A program made the translations under genes and the position numbers. The notes below the pieces were generated by a model. That model searched no databases, was not told where the DNA came from, and saw nothing but the letters and a program-made list of their open reading frames with translations. A stretch of 5,833 nucleotides of DNA from Lachnospiraceae bacterium. GTDB lineage: Bacteria > Bacillota > Clostridia > Lachnospirales > Lachnospiraceae. The DNA lies in assembly GCA_009787745.1 (NCBI GenBank), contig WQST01000162.1, positions 1 through 5,833 on the forward strand, given 5' to 3'. The first letter of the stretch is position 1. Every line of letters starts with the position of its first letter. Shown in pieces: positions 1 through 5,833 of the stretch.

Positions 1-1225
1 CTAACACGTCCCAAACTTGGGTATCAAGACGTTCAACTAATTTCTTGGCGTTTTTTATATTCTGTGAAATTCCGCGACCGACCAATTCTTTCATAACGAA
101 AGGTTTAAAAAGTTCGATGGCCATTTCTTTGGGTAAGCCGCATTGATAAATTTTAAGTTCGGGGCCGACGACGATAACTGAGCGGCCGGAGTAGTCAACA
201 CGCTTTCCGAGCAAGTTCTGACGGAAACGTCCTGATTTACCTTTCAACATGTCCGATAATGATTTAAGGGCGCGGTTACCGGGGCCTGTCACGGGGCGTC
301 CGCGACGGCCGTTATCGACTAATGCGTCAACCGCTTCCTGTAACATCCTCTTCTCATTCCGCACAATAATATCAGGCGCACCCAGTTCCAGCAGTCTCTT
401 TAAACGATTATTACGATTAATAATCCGACGGTATAAGTCATTTAAATCAGAAGTCGCAAAACGGCCGCCGTCTAACTGAACCATCGGGCGCAAATCAGGC
501 GGGATAACAGGAATGGCATCCATAATCATCCATTCGGGCTGATTGCCTGACTGATAAAAAGCTTCGACGACTTCCATTCTTTTGATAATTCTGGCACGCT
601 TCTGCCCTGTGGATTCCTTAAGGCCGACACGCAATTCTTCCGCTTCGCCTTCAAGGTTAATGGCCTGTAAAAGTTCTTTAACAGCTTCGGCGCCCATCCC
701 GACCCGGAATTTATTCCCGTAAGCGGCGCGGGCATCCTGATATTCTTTTTCCGATAAAACCTGCTTATATTCAAGGTGCGAATCAGCGGGATCTAAGACG
801 ATATAATTAGCAAAATAGAGAACCTTCTCCAAAACACGCGGGGATAAATCAAGTATTAAGCCCATCCGACTGGGGATTCCTTTAAAATACCAGATATGCG
901 AGACGGGAGCCGCCAATTCAATATGACCCATCCGTTCACGGCGCACGGTCGCTTTGGTTACTTCAACACCGCAGCGGTCGCAAATGACACCCTTATATCT
1001 GATCTTTTTATATTTACCGCAATGGCATTCCCAGTCTTTACTCGGACCAAAAATCTTTTCGCAGAATAAGCCTTCTTTTTCGGGTTTCAATGTACGGTAA
1101 TTGATAGTTTCAGGTTTGAGTACTTCACCGCGAGACCATTCACGAATTTTCTCAGGAGCCGCCAACCCAATCCGAATCGCATCAAAAGTCATGGGCTGAT
1201 ATACTTCTTGTTTAGTTTCTGCCAT
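1..1225 (-). CDS. rpoC: DNA-directed RNA polymerase beta' subunit, N-terminal 408 residues (3' end beyond window)
   Basis: Beta' subunit of RNA polymerase, which with beta forms the active-site cleft of the cytoplasmic core enzyme. The frame is open from ATG at 1225 to the window edge, giving 408 codons plus one base, about a third of a typical bacterial beta'. The start MAETKQEVYQ follows an AAAGGG site. Visible in order: the zinc-binding clamp motif with Cys67, Cys69, Cys82 and Cys85; the segment ERMGHIELAAPVSHIWYFKG at about 96-115; the lid region LDGGRFATSDLND at 251-263; the clamp coiled-coil around NNRLKRLLELGAPDIIVRNE at 272-291, the sigma region 2 docking site in the family; the rudder region after NGRRGRPVTGP at 305-315; and the switch 2 segment GKRVDYSGRSVIVVGP at 340-355. 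The catalytic NADFDGD motif lies downstream, outside the window. No frameshift, internal stop or insertion is seen. It follows rpoB by 102 bases and is probably cotranscribed with it. Identity is certain; only completeness is unknown. Confidence 0.98.
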   Translation of the reverse strand, partial: MAETKQEVYQPMTFDAIRIGLAAPEKIREWSRGEVLKPETINYRTLKPEKEGLFCEKIFGPSKDWECHCGKYKKIRYKGVICDRCGVEVTKATVRRERMGHIELAAPVSHIWYFKGIPSRMGLILDLSPRVLEKVLYFANYIVLDPADSHLEYKQVLSEKEYQDARAAYGNKFRVGMGAEAVKELLQAINLEGEAEELRVGLKESTGQKRARIIKRMEVVEAFYQSGNQPEWMIMDAIPVIPPDLRPMVQLDGGRFATSDLNDLYRRIINRNNRLKRLLELGAPDIIVRNEKRMLQEAVDALVDNGRRGRPVTGPGNRALKSLSDMLKGKSGRFRQNLLGKRVDYSGRSVIVVGPELKIYQCGLPKEMAIELFKPFVMKELVGRGISQNIKNAKKLVERLDTQVWDVL

Positions 1226-1233
1226 TAGTTTAA

Positions 1234-1239
1234 CCCTTT
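1234..1239 (-). promoter_or_regulatory. rpoC ribosome binding site
   Basis: On the minus strand AGAAAGGG precedes the rpoC ATG, with eight bases between the GGG and the start codon. This supports the start at 1225. The site lies just 3' of an inverted repeat (1248-1269), so it should remain single-stranded if that hairpin forms. Confidence 0.75.
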
Positions 1240-1247
1240 CTCTACCT

Positions 1248-1269
1248 GCAAGAACGCTTGCGTTCTTGC
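1248..1269 (-). repeat. Perfect 9-bp inverted repeat just upstream of the rpoC ribosome binding site
   Basis: GCAAGAACG at 1248-1256 is exactly complementary to CGTTCTTGC at 1261-1269, with a four-base loop that reads CAAG in the minus-strand RNA. The 3' arm ends about nine bases before the AAAGGG site of rpoC. No run of T follows it, so it does not look like an intrinsic terminator. It may be an RNA structure in the rpoB-rpoC mRNA, for instance a stability or processing element. That role is inference; the symmetry is seen directly. Confidence 0.7.
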
Positions 1270-1271
1270 CT

Positions 1272-1328
1272 AACGAAGCTTTAGTAACTCTTAATGAGGT
1301 ACTTTCGAATTTAGAGTTACTCTTCGTT
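1272..1328 (-). repeat. Two-part inverted repeat immediately after the rpoB stop codon
   Basis: AACGAAG at 1272-1278 pairs with CTTCGTT at 1322-1328, and AGTAACTCT at 1283-1291 pairs with AGAGTTACT at 1313-1321. This gives a 7 + 9 bp imperfect stem with a four-base bulge (1279-1282) and a loop of about 21 bases. The outer arm begins on the last base of the rpoB stop codon. The arm at 1313-1323 is itself an odd palindrome (AGAGT-T-ACTCT), so alternative pairings are possible. No T-tract follows on the transcribed strand, which argues against a terminator and fits continued transcription into rpoC. Confidence 0.6.
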
Positions 1329-4300
1329 TATACTTCTTCTAATTCAATCGTCAGTTCCGAAAAATCCATTTCGATATCTTCTTCAAGTTCTTCTTCTGCT
1401 TCCTCAGTATCAATCAATTCGCCGCTATCATCGTCGAACTCTTGCTTTTGATAACCCATGGAAGCTAATGACTCTTTCTCATATTCGTAATTAGGCCCAT
1501 TTCCTTCGATTTCGTAACGATAATCGCTTTCGCCGTAATCAATCGTTTCCATGATTTCGACTTCGGAATTATCATCACGCAGAACCTTCACATCAAGACC
1601 TAATGACTGAAGCTCTTTAAGCAGTACCTTGAAGGATTCGGGTACGCCCGGTTCAGGAATGTTATCGCCTTTGATGATTGCTTCGTAAGTTTTGACCCTG
1701 CCGATAACGTCGTCCGACTTAACGGTCAGGATTTCCTGTAATGTATAGGAAGCACCATAGGCTTCAAGCGCCCAAACTTCCATCTCACCGAAACGCTGTC
1801 CGCCGAACTGAGCCTTACCGCCAAGAGGCTGCTGAGTTACCAACGAATAAGGGCCTGTTGAACGGGCATGAATTTTATCATCAACCAAGTGATGGAGCTT
1901 TAGGTAATGCATATGACCGATCGTTACTTCACCGTCGAAGCATTCGCCTGTCCGTCCGTCACGAAGGCGAACCTTTCCGTCACGCGATATCGGTACACCT
2001 TTCCATACATTGCGGTGATTGCGGTTCTTTGACAAATATTCCAAAACACCGGGAAGCAGATTTGCCTTATGCTTACTCTCGAATTCCTTCCAGCTAAGAT
2101 TGACATAATCATTCGCTAAGTCAAGGGTATCCATAATATCATCTTCATTGGCGCCGTCGAAAACAGGGGTCGCGACGTTAAAGCCTAATGCTTTAGCCGC
2201 TAATGACAAGTGGATTTCCAGGACCTGTCCGATATTCATACGCGAAGGAACGCCTAAAGGATTAAGAACGATATCTAAAGGGCGCCCATTCGGTAAATAC
2301 GGCATATCTTCGATAGGTAAAACACGGGAAACAACGCCCTTGTTACCATGGCGTCCCGCCATTTTATCGCCGACGGAGATTTTTCTCTTTTGTGCGATAT
2401 AAATTCTTACTGCTTGATTAACACCCGGTGATAATTCATCACCGTTTTCGCGGGTGAAAACTTTGGCGTCAACGACGATACCGTACTCACCATGCGGCAC
2501 TTTTAAAGATGTATCACGAACTTCACGGGCTTTTTCACCAAAAATCGCTCTCAGCAAACGCTCTTCCGCTGTCAGTTCGGTCTCACCTTTCGGGGTAACT
2601 TTACCGACTAAAATATCGCCTGCTCTGACTTCCGCACCAATGCGGATAATACCGTCTTCGTCCAAATCTTTCAGGGCTTCGTCGCCGACACCCGGGACGT
2701 CGCGGGTAATTTCTTCGGGGCCTAACTTCGTATCACGCGCTTCCGCTTCATATTCTTCAATATGAACGGAAGTATAAACATCATCACGAACCAAGCTTTC
2801 ACTTAACAGAACGGCATCTTCATAGTTAAAGCCTTCCCATGTCATGAAACCAATCAGCGGGTTCTTGCCGAGTGCCAATTCACCGTCTGCGGTGGAAGGC
2901 CCGTCAGCAATAACTTCACCTTCGGTTATATGATCGCCTTTAAATACAATCGGTTTTTGGTTATAGCAGTTACTTTGGTTACTGCGTTGGAACTTACCGA
3001 GCTTGTAAGTCATTTTTTCGCCGTCGTCGCAGGTAACTTTTATTTCGTTGGCACTGACATAAGTAACCGTTCCCGATTTCGCCGCCAATACGCAAACGCC
3101 TGAGTCAACAGCCGCTTTCGGTTCCATCCCCGTACCGACAACAGGCGCTTCTGTTTTCAGCAGCGGAACCGCCTGGCGTTGCATGTTCGAACCCATCAGG
3201 GCGCGGTTAGCATCGTCGTTTTCCAAGAACGGAATTAAAGCAGTCGCAACGGAAAATACCATTTTCGGTGAAACGTCCATGTACTCGAACATTTCTTTCG
3301 GATATTCACTAGTTTCATCCATATAACGCCCGGCCACATTATTTCTAACAAAATGTCCAACGTCGTCAAGCATTTCATTAGCCTGAGCAACATGATAATT
3401 GTCCTCTTCATCAGCCGTCATATATTCTACACGGTCGGTAACAATCGGATTATCAGGATCTGTTTTATCAATTTTGCGGTATGGTGCTTCGACGAAACCG
3501 TATTCATTAATCCGCGCATACGAAGCAAGCGAGTTAATCAAGCCGATGTTGGGACCTTCAGGTGTCTCAATCGGACACATCCGGCCATAGTGCGAATAGT
3601 GAACGTCTCGTACCTCGAACCCTGCACGGTCACGGGACAAACCGCCCGGACCTAAAGCCGATAAACGGCGTTTATGCGTAAGTTCACCCAGCGGATTATT
3701 CTGATCCATGAACTGCGACAACTGGGACGAGCCAAAGAACTCTTTGACAGCCGCTTGAACAGGTTTAATATTAATTAAAGCCTGAGGGGTAATCTCATCG
3801 GCGTCGTGAGTCGTCATGCGCTCACGAACAACCCTTTCCAAACGTGACAAACCGATTCGGTACTGGTTCTGCAAAAGTTCACCAACCGCACGGATACGGC
3901 GGTTTCCTAAATGATCGATGTCGTCGTCATTACCGATGTTATATTCTAAATGGATATTGTAATTAATCGAAGCAATAATATCTTCTTTTGTAATATGTTT
4001 GGGAACCAATTCATGAACATTTTTCTTGATTGCTTCCGCTAAAGCATCAGGATCATCACTGAAATCTTCCATGATTTGTTGGAGAACGGGCCAATAAACC
4101 AGTTCATTGATTCCGAAATCACGAGGATTACAATCAACATAATGAGCCAAATCGACCATCATATTAGAAAGAATGCGGACATTTTTTTCTTCTGTCCGGA
4201 CTAAGATCCCCGGAACCGCCGCGTTTTGGATTTCATCGGCAAGTTCTGCGGTCACGGTTGTCCCTGCGGCCGCCAAAATCTCACCTGTATTCATGTCCAC

Positions 4301-5194
4301 GACGTCCTCAGCCAAAGTCGCTTTACGGATTCGATTGCGTAATGCCAGTTTTTTATTGAATTTATAGCGCCCTACGCGAGCCAAATCATAGCGGCGAGGG
4401 TCGAAAAACATTGAATGAATCAAGCTTTCGGCACTTTCAACACTTAGCGGTTCACCCGGACGGATTTTCTTATATAATTCTAAAAGGCCTTCCTGATAGT
4501 TCTCCGAAATATCTTTGACAAAACTGGCTTCAATCTTCGGCTCATCACCGAAAAGCTCACGAATCTCATCATTCGTACCTAACCCGATAGCACGGAGGAG
4601 AACCGTAATGGGAACTTTCCTTGTCCGGTCAACACGAACATAAAAGATATCATTGGAATCGGTTTCATACTCTAACCAGGCGCCGCGATTGGGGATAACC
4701 GTGGCGGAAAAGAGTTTTTTACCGATTTTATCAAAGCTCTCGGAATAATAAATACCGGGGGAACGGACAAGCTGACTGACGATAACACGTTCCGCACCAT
4801 TGATTACAAAGGTGCCTGTCTCAGTCATTAAGGGAAGGTCGCCCATAAAGATATCATACTCTTTAATCTCGTCCTTCTCTTTATTATTAAGTCTAACCTT
4901 CACTTTAAGCGGAGCCGCGTAGGTGGTATCTCTTTCCTTACATTTCTCGATCGAATATTTTACATCTTTTCTGCATAATTCGAAATCGACGAACTCAAGG
5001 CTAAGATGACCGCTGTAATCTGCAATAGGCGAAATGTCGTCAAAAACTTCCCGAAGTCCTTCGTTCAGAAACCAATTATAGGAATCCTTTTGAACTTCGA
5101 TGAGGTTAGGCATTTCCAGTACTTCTTTTTGTCGTGAATAACTCATCCGTGTGTTTTTGCCTGCGGCAATGGGACGTATTCGGTTTTTGACCAT
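1328..5194 (-). CDS. rpoB: DNA-directed RNA polymerase beta subunit
   Basis: Complete beta subunit of RNA polymerase, 1288 residues, cytoplasmic, partner of the beta' encoded just downstream. The ATG at 5194 is the farthest upstream start possible, since a TAA codon precedes it directly in frame. Landmarks in order: N-terminal signature MSYSRQKEVLEMPNLIEVQ at 17-35; GDLPLMTETGTFVINGAERV at 118-137; DDIDHLGNRRIRAVGELLQN at 424-443; the rifampicin pocket GSSQLSQFMDQNNP at 488-501 and THKRRLSALGPGG at 506-518; CPIETPEGPNIGLINS at 540-555; the flap with GKVTPKGET from 864 and tip near ERLLRAIFGEK at 878-888; GDKMAGRHGNKG at 942-953, whose Lys944 and Lys952 match E. coli Lys1065 and Lys1073; and GGKAQFGGQRFGEMEVWALE at 1125-1144. 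The roughly 100-residue insertion of E. coli RpoB between flap and active-site lysines is absent. The last 83 residues are a strongly acidic tail. No frameshift is seen. Likely transcribed both by readthrough from rplL and from the internal promoter at 5284-5313. Confidence 0.99.
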   Translation of the reverse strand: MVKNRIRPIAAGKNTRMSYSRQKEVLEMPNLIEVQKDSYNWFLNEGLREVFDDISPIADYSGHLSLEFVDFELCRKDVKYSIEKCKERDTTYAAPLKVKVRLNNKEKDEIKEYDIFMGDLPLMTETGTFVINGAERVIVSQLVRSPGIYYSESFDKIGKKLFSATVIPNRGAWLEYETDSNDIFYVRVDRTRKVPITVLLRAIGLGTNDEIRELFGDEPKIEASFVKDISENYQEGLLELYKKIRPGEPLSVESAESLIHSMFFDPRRYDLARVGRYKFNKKLALRNRIRKATLAEDVVDMNTGEILAAAGTTVTAELADEIQNAAVPGILVRTEEKNVRILSNMMVDLAHYVDCNPRDFGINELVYWPVLQQIMEDFSDDPDALAEAIKKNVHELVPKHITKEDIIASINYNIHLEYNIGNDDDIDHLGNRRIRAVGELLQNQYRIGLSRLERVVRERMTTHDADEITPQALINIKPVQAAVKEFFGSSQLSQFMDQNNPLGELTHKRRLSALGPGGLSRDRAGFEVRDVHYSHYGRMCPIETPEGPNIGLINSLASYARINEYGFVEAPYRKIDKTDPDNPIVTDRVEYMTADEEDNYHVAQANEMLDDVGHFVRNNVAGRYMDETSEYPKEMFEYMDVSPKMVFSVATALIPFLENDDANRALMGSNMQRQAVPLLKTEAPVVGTGMEPKAAVDSGVCVLAAKSGTVTYVSANEIKVTCDDGEKMTYKLGKFQRSNQSNCYNQKPIVFKGDHITEGEVIADGPSTADGELALGKNPLIGFMTWEGFNYEDAVLLSESLVRDDVYTSVHIEEYEAEARDTKLGPEEITRDVPGVGDEALKDLDEDGIIRIGAEVRAGDILVGKVTPKGETELTAEERLLRAIFGEKAREVRDTSLKVPHGEYGIVVDAKVFTRENGDELSPGVNQAVRIYIAQKRKISVGDKMAGRHGNKGVVSRVLPIEDMPYLPNGRPLDIVLNPLGVPSRMNIGQVLEIHLSLAAKALGFNVATPVFDGANEDDIMDTLDLANDYVNLSWKEFESKHKANLLPGVLEYLSKNRNHRNVWKGVPISRDGKVRLRDGRTGECFDGEVTIGHMHYLKLHHLVDDKIHARSTGPYSLVTQQPLGGKAQFGGQRFGEMEVWALEAYGASYTLQEILTVKSDDVIGRVKTYEAIIKGDNIPEPGVPESFKVLLKELQSLGLDVKVLRDDNSEVEIMETIDYGESDYRYEIEGNGPNYEYEKESLASMGYQKQEFDDDSGELIDTEEAEEELEEDIEMDFSELTIELEEV

Positions 5195-5277
5195 TTAGAG
5201 TTTACCCCGTTCTTTATGATTTAGAAGATTTTTAGATTTTTGGCATGAAAATACCGCAAAGTCATCGCAATAGCGCA
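5195..5277 (-). other. AT-rich 5' leader of the internal rpoB transcript
   Basis: If transcription starts about seven bases downstream of the TAGAAT element (near 5277), rpoB has a leader of about 80 bases. It holds three TTGCG copies in its first 25 bases and a perfect tandem duplication of AGATTTTT (plus-strand sense) at 5226-5241. I see no strong hairpin or riboswitch-like architecture in it. The boundary rests on the predicted promoter and is approximate. Confidence 0.4.
5205..5208 (-). promoter_or_regulatory. Probable, weak rpoB ribosome binding site
   Basis: The minus strand reads AACGGGGTAAACTCTAA before the rpoB ATG. The GGGG lies ten bases from the start and is the only purine run close enough to act as a Shine-Dalgarno sequence. 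It is a poorer match than the GGAGG of rplL, which would fit lower translation of rpoB than of the stalk protein. That consequence is inference. Confidence 0.45.
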
Positions 5278-5283
5278 ATATCC

Positions 5284-5313
5284 ATTCTACTACAATAGGA
5301 AGATTGCTGTCAA
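5284..5313 (-). promoter_or_regulatory. Internal sigma-A-type promoter for rpoBC
   Basis: On the minus strand a perfect TTGACA (5313-5308) is followed after 18 bases by TAGAAT (5289-5284), five of six matches to TATAAT. An A/T-rich stretch (AATAAAAAATTTAG) lies directly upstream of the -35 and could act as an UP-like element. The placement, after rplL and its hairpin and before rpoB, makes biological sense for independent expression of the polymerase subunits. The hexamers are seen; activity is inferred. Confidence 0.7.
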
Positions 5314-5336
5314 CTAAATTTTTTATTAACATAACA

Positions 5337-5372
5337 GCCAAAAGCTCAGGCTTCTTGCCCGAGCATTTTGGC
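5337..5372 (-). terminator. Strong hairpin in the rplL-rpoB gap, attenuator-like
   Basis: In the minus-strand RNA, GCCAAAA (5372-5366) pairs with TTTTGGC (5343-5337), and GCTCGGGC (5364-5357) pairs with GCCTGAGC (5351-5344) with one G:U wobble. A single bulged T lies at 5365 and the loop is AAGAA. This makes a 15-bp stem starting about 44 bases after the rplL stop. The downstream sequence TGTTATGTTAAT is T-rich but broken, so it is not a textbook intrinsic terminator. Partial termination or an RNase III-type processing site, as known between rplL and rpoB in E. coli, are the likely roles. The structure is clear; the function is inference. Confidence 0.7.
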
Positions 5373-5416
5373 AATTTATCAGATTGTGATTTAGCAATGT
5401 CTTTAAATGATATCGA

Positions 5417-5788
5417 CTATTTAAGAGTTACTTTTGCACCTTCTGCTTCAAGTCTTGCTTTAATATCTTCGGCTTCACCCTTAGATACTGCTTCCTTAAC
5501 CATCTTAGGAGCGGTGTCAACTAAGTCTTTCGCTTCTTTGAGGCCAAGGCCTGTGATTTCACGAACAACCTTAATTACTTTAACTTTGTTAGGGCCAACT
5601 TCTGAAAGTTCGGCATCAAACTCCGTTTTTTCTTCTTCAACGGCTGCTTCTCCTGCGGCGGCAACGACGACGCCCGCGGCGGCTGAAACACCAAACTCTT
5701 CTTCACATGCTTTTACTAAATCATTAAGTTCAAGTACTGATAATTCCTTGATTGCATCAATTAATTCCTGGGCTGTTAATTTTGCCAT
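5417..5788 (-). CDS. rplL: 50S ribosomal protein L7/L12
   Basis: Ribosomal stalk protein bL12, 123 residues, close to the family's usual length. Dimers bind L10 at the base of the stalk and recruit and stimulate the translation GTPases. Three parts are visible: an N-terminal dimerisation helix region (MAKLTAQELIDAIKELSVLE, residues 1-20, continuing to about 33); an Ala/Val/Glu-rich flexible hinge at about 35-55 (AAAGVVVAAAGEAAVEEE); and the globular factor-binding domain at about 56-123 with NKVKVIKVVREITGLGLKEA at 67-86, including Lys68, Ile72, Lys73, Arg76, Gly82 and Lys84 in the family pattern. The start at 5788 is chosen because GGAGG lies eight bases upstream and the family begins MAKL. 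An in-frame ATG at 5803 overlaps that ribosome binding site and would only add MEDIK. The gene ends in TAG, 222 bases before rpoB, in the standard rplJL-rpoBC order. Nothing is truncated or unusual. Confidence 0.99.
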   Translation of the reverse strand: MAKLTAQELIDAIKELSVLELNDLVKACEEEFGVSAAAGVVVAAAGEAAVEEEKTEFDAELSEVGPNKVKVIKVVREITGLGLKEAKDLVDTAPKMVKEAVSKGEAEDIKARLEAEGAKVTLK

Positions 5789-5796
5789 TTTTATAT

Positions 5797-5801
5797 CCTC
5801 C
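5797..5801 (-). promoter_or_regulatory. rplL ribosome binding site, fixes the start
   Basis: GGAGG on the minus strand sits eight bases before the ATG at 5788, an ideal spacing. The competing in-frame ATG at 5803 runs straight into this motif (ATGGAGG) and has no purine-rich site of its own (AAAGAATAATATTA precedes it), so it is unlikely to be used. Confidence 0.9.
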
Positions 5802-5808
5802 ATTAATA

Positions 5809-5833
5809 TTATTCTTTACTTTTCATTGCGCGT
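5809..5833 (-). CDS. rplJ: Possible last codons of the upstream gene, probably L10 (partial)
   Basis: By the conserved operon order, rplJ (ribosomal protein L10) should lie directly upstream of rplL. One minus-strand frame reads RAMKSKE followed by TAA at 5811-5809, a lysine/glutamate-rich ending that would suit L10. A second frame (TRNEK, stop at 5818-5816) cannot be excluded. With only 25 bases visible the assignment rests on synteny rather than sequence. Confidence 0.3.

Noticed and set aside
526..774. Minus-strand frame of 82 residues inside rpoC
   Set aside because: It is out of frame with the fully conserved rpoC reading frame, which is open through the same stretch.
1283..1328. Shared AGTAACTCT between the rpoB-rpoC spacer and the last codons of rplL, considered as a repeat element
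   Set aside because: Nine matching bases next to stop codons, one copy inside coding sequence that encodes the conserved VTLK-type end of L7/L12, is within chance expectation.
1248..1328. Intrinsic terminator between rpoB and rpoC
   Set aside because: Neither inverted repeat is followed by a T-run on the transcribed strand, and ending transcription here would silence rpoC.
1266..1451. Plus-strand serine-rich frame of 61 residues
   Set aside because: It is the antisense image of the Glu-rich RpoB tail (GAA read backwards as TTC/TCT) and of the spacer. It has no ribosome binding site and low-complexity composition.
1741..4367. Several plus-strand frames of 60-120 residues opposite rpoB, and similar frames opposite rpoC at 249-479
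   Set aside because: All lie antisense to strongly conserved coding sequence, lack ribosome binding sites and show no recognisable family. They arise from the codon bias of the minus-strand genes.
5221..5265. A 14-codon reading frame (MTLRYFHAKNLKIF) in the rpoB leader that could be a regulatory leader peptide
   Set aside because: It has no ribosome binding site, starts only about a dozen bases after the predicted transcript start, has no run of one amino acid, and no terminator hairpin follows it. Chance is the simpler reading.
5789..5803. Upstream ATG extending L7/L12 by MEDIK
   Set aside because: The codon overlaps the GGAGG ribosome binding site, has no site of its own, and homologues begin at MAKL.
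1..5833. A hidden accessory system (mobile element, CRISPR, toxin-antitoxin, defence or phage genes)
   Set aside because: About 94 percent of the window is intact rplL, rpoB and rpoC coding sequence in the canonical order, and the two gaps are too short and too structured to hold another gene.

Overview
This window is a conserved housekeeping segment, read entirely on the minus strand: the distal part of a ribosomal protein / RNA polymerase operon in the order (rplJ)-rplL-rpoB-rpoC. Transcription runs from high to low coordinates. The lineage looks like a low-to-mid GC Bacillota, most likely class Clostridia and perhaps near Lachnospiraceae. This rests on the recalled style of the RpoB N-terminus (MSYSRQKEVLEMPNLIEVQ), on VHYSHYGRMCP next to the rifampicin region, on the absence of the large insertions known from proteobacterial RpoB, and on GGAGG/AAAGGG-type ribosome binding sites. 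The placement is inference; no database was searched.

Layout in transcription order. Bases 5833-5804 hold at most the last few codons of the upstream gene, probably rplJ. rplL (5788-5417) encodes ribosomal stalk protein L7/L12, 123 residues, behind a clear GGAGG site. The 222-base rplL-rpoB gap holds a strong hairpin without a canonical U-tract (5372-5337), then a good sigma-A-type promoter (TTGACA, 18-base spacer, TAGAAT; 5313-5284), then an AT-rich leader of about 80 bases. rpoB (5194-1328) is complete and intact at 1288 residues, with an acidic C-terminal tail. The 102-base rpoB-rpoC spacer carries two inverted repeats and the rpoC ribosome binding site. rpoC (1225 to the window edge) is intact for its first 408 residues and is cut by the window before the catalytic NADFDGD motif.

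The genes work together in gene expression. L7/L12 recruits translation factors to the ribosome, and beta and beta' form the catalytic core of RNA polymerase. Between rplL and rpoB the cell must pass from very high stalk-protein output to lower polymerase output. The hairpin plus internal promoter is a plausible device for that.

I found no mobile element, CRISPR array, tRNA, rRNA, phage gene, defence gene or other accessory system. I see no evidence of an undescribed system. The points worth a second look are the two intergenic regions and the RpoB tail, and their interest is modest.
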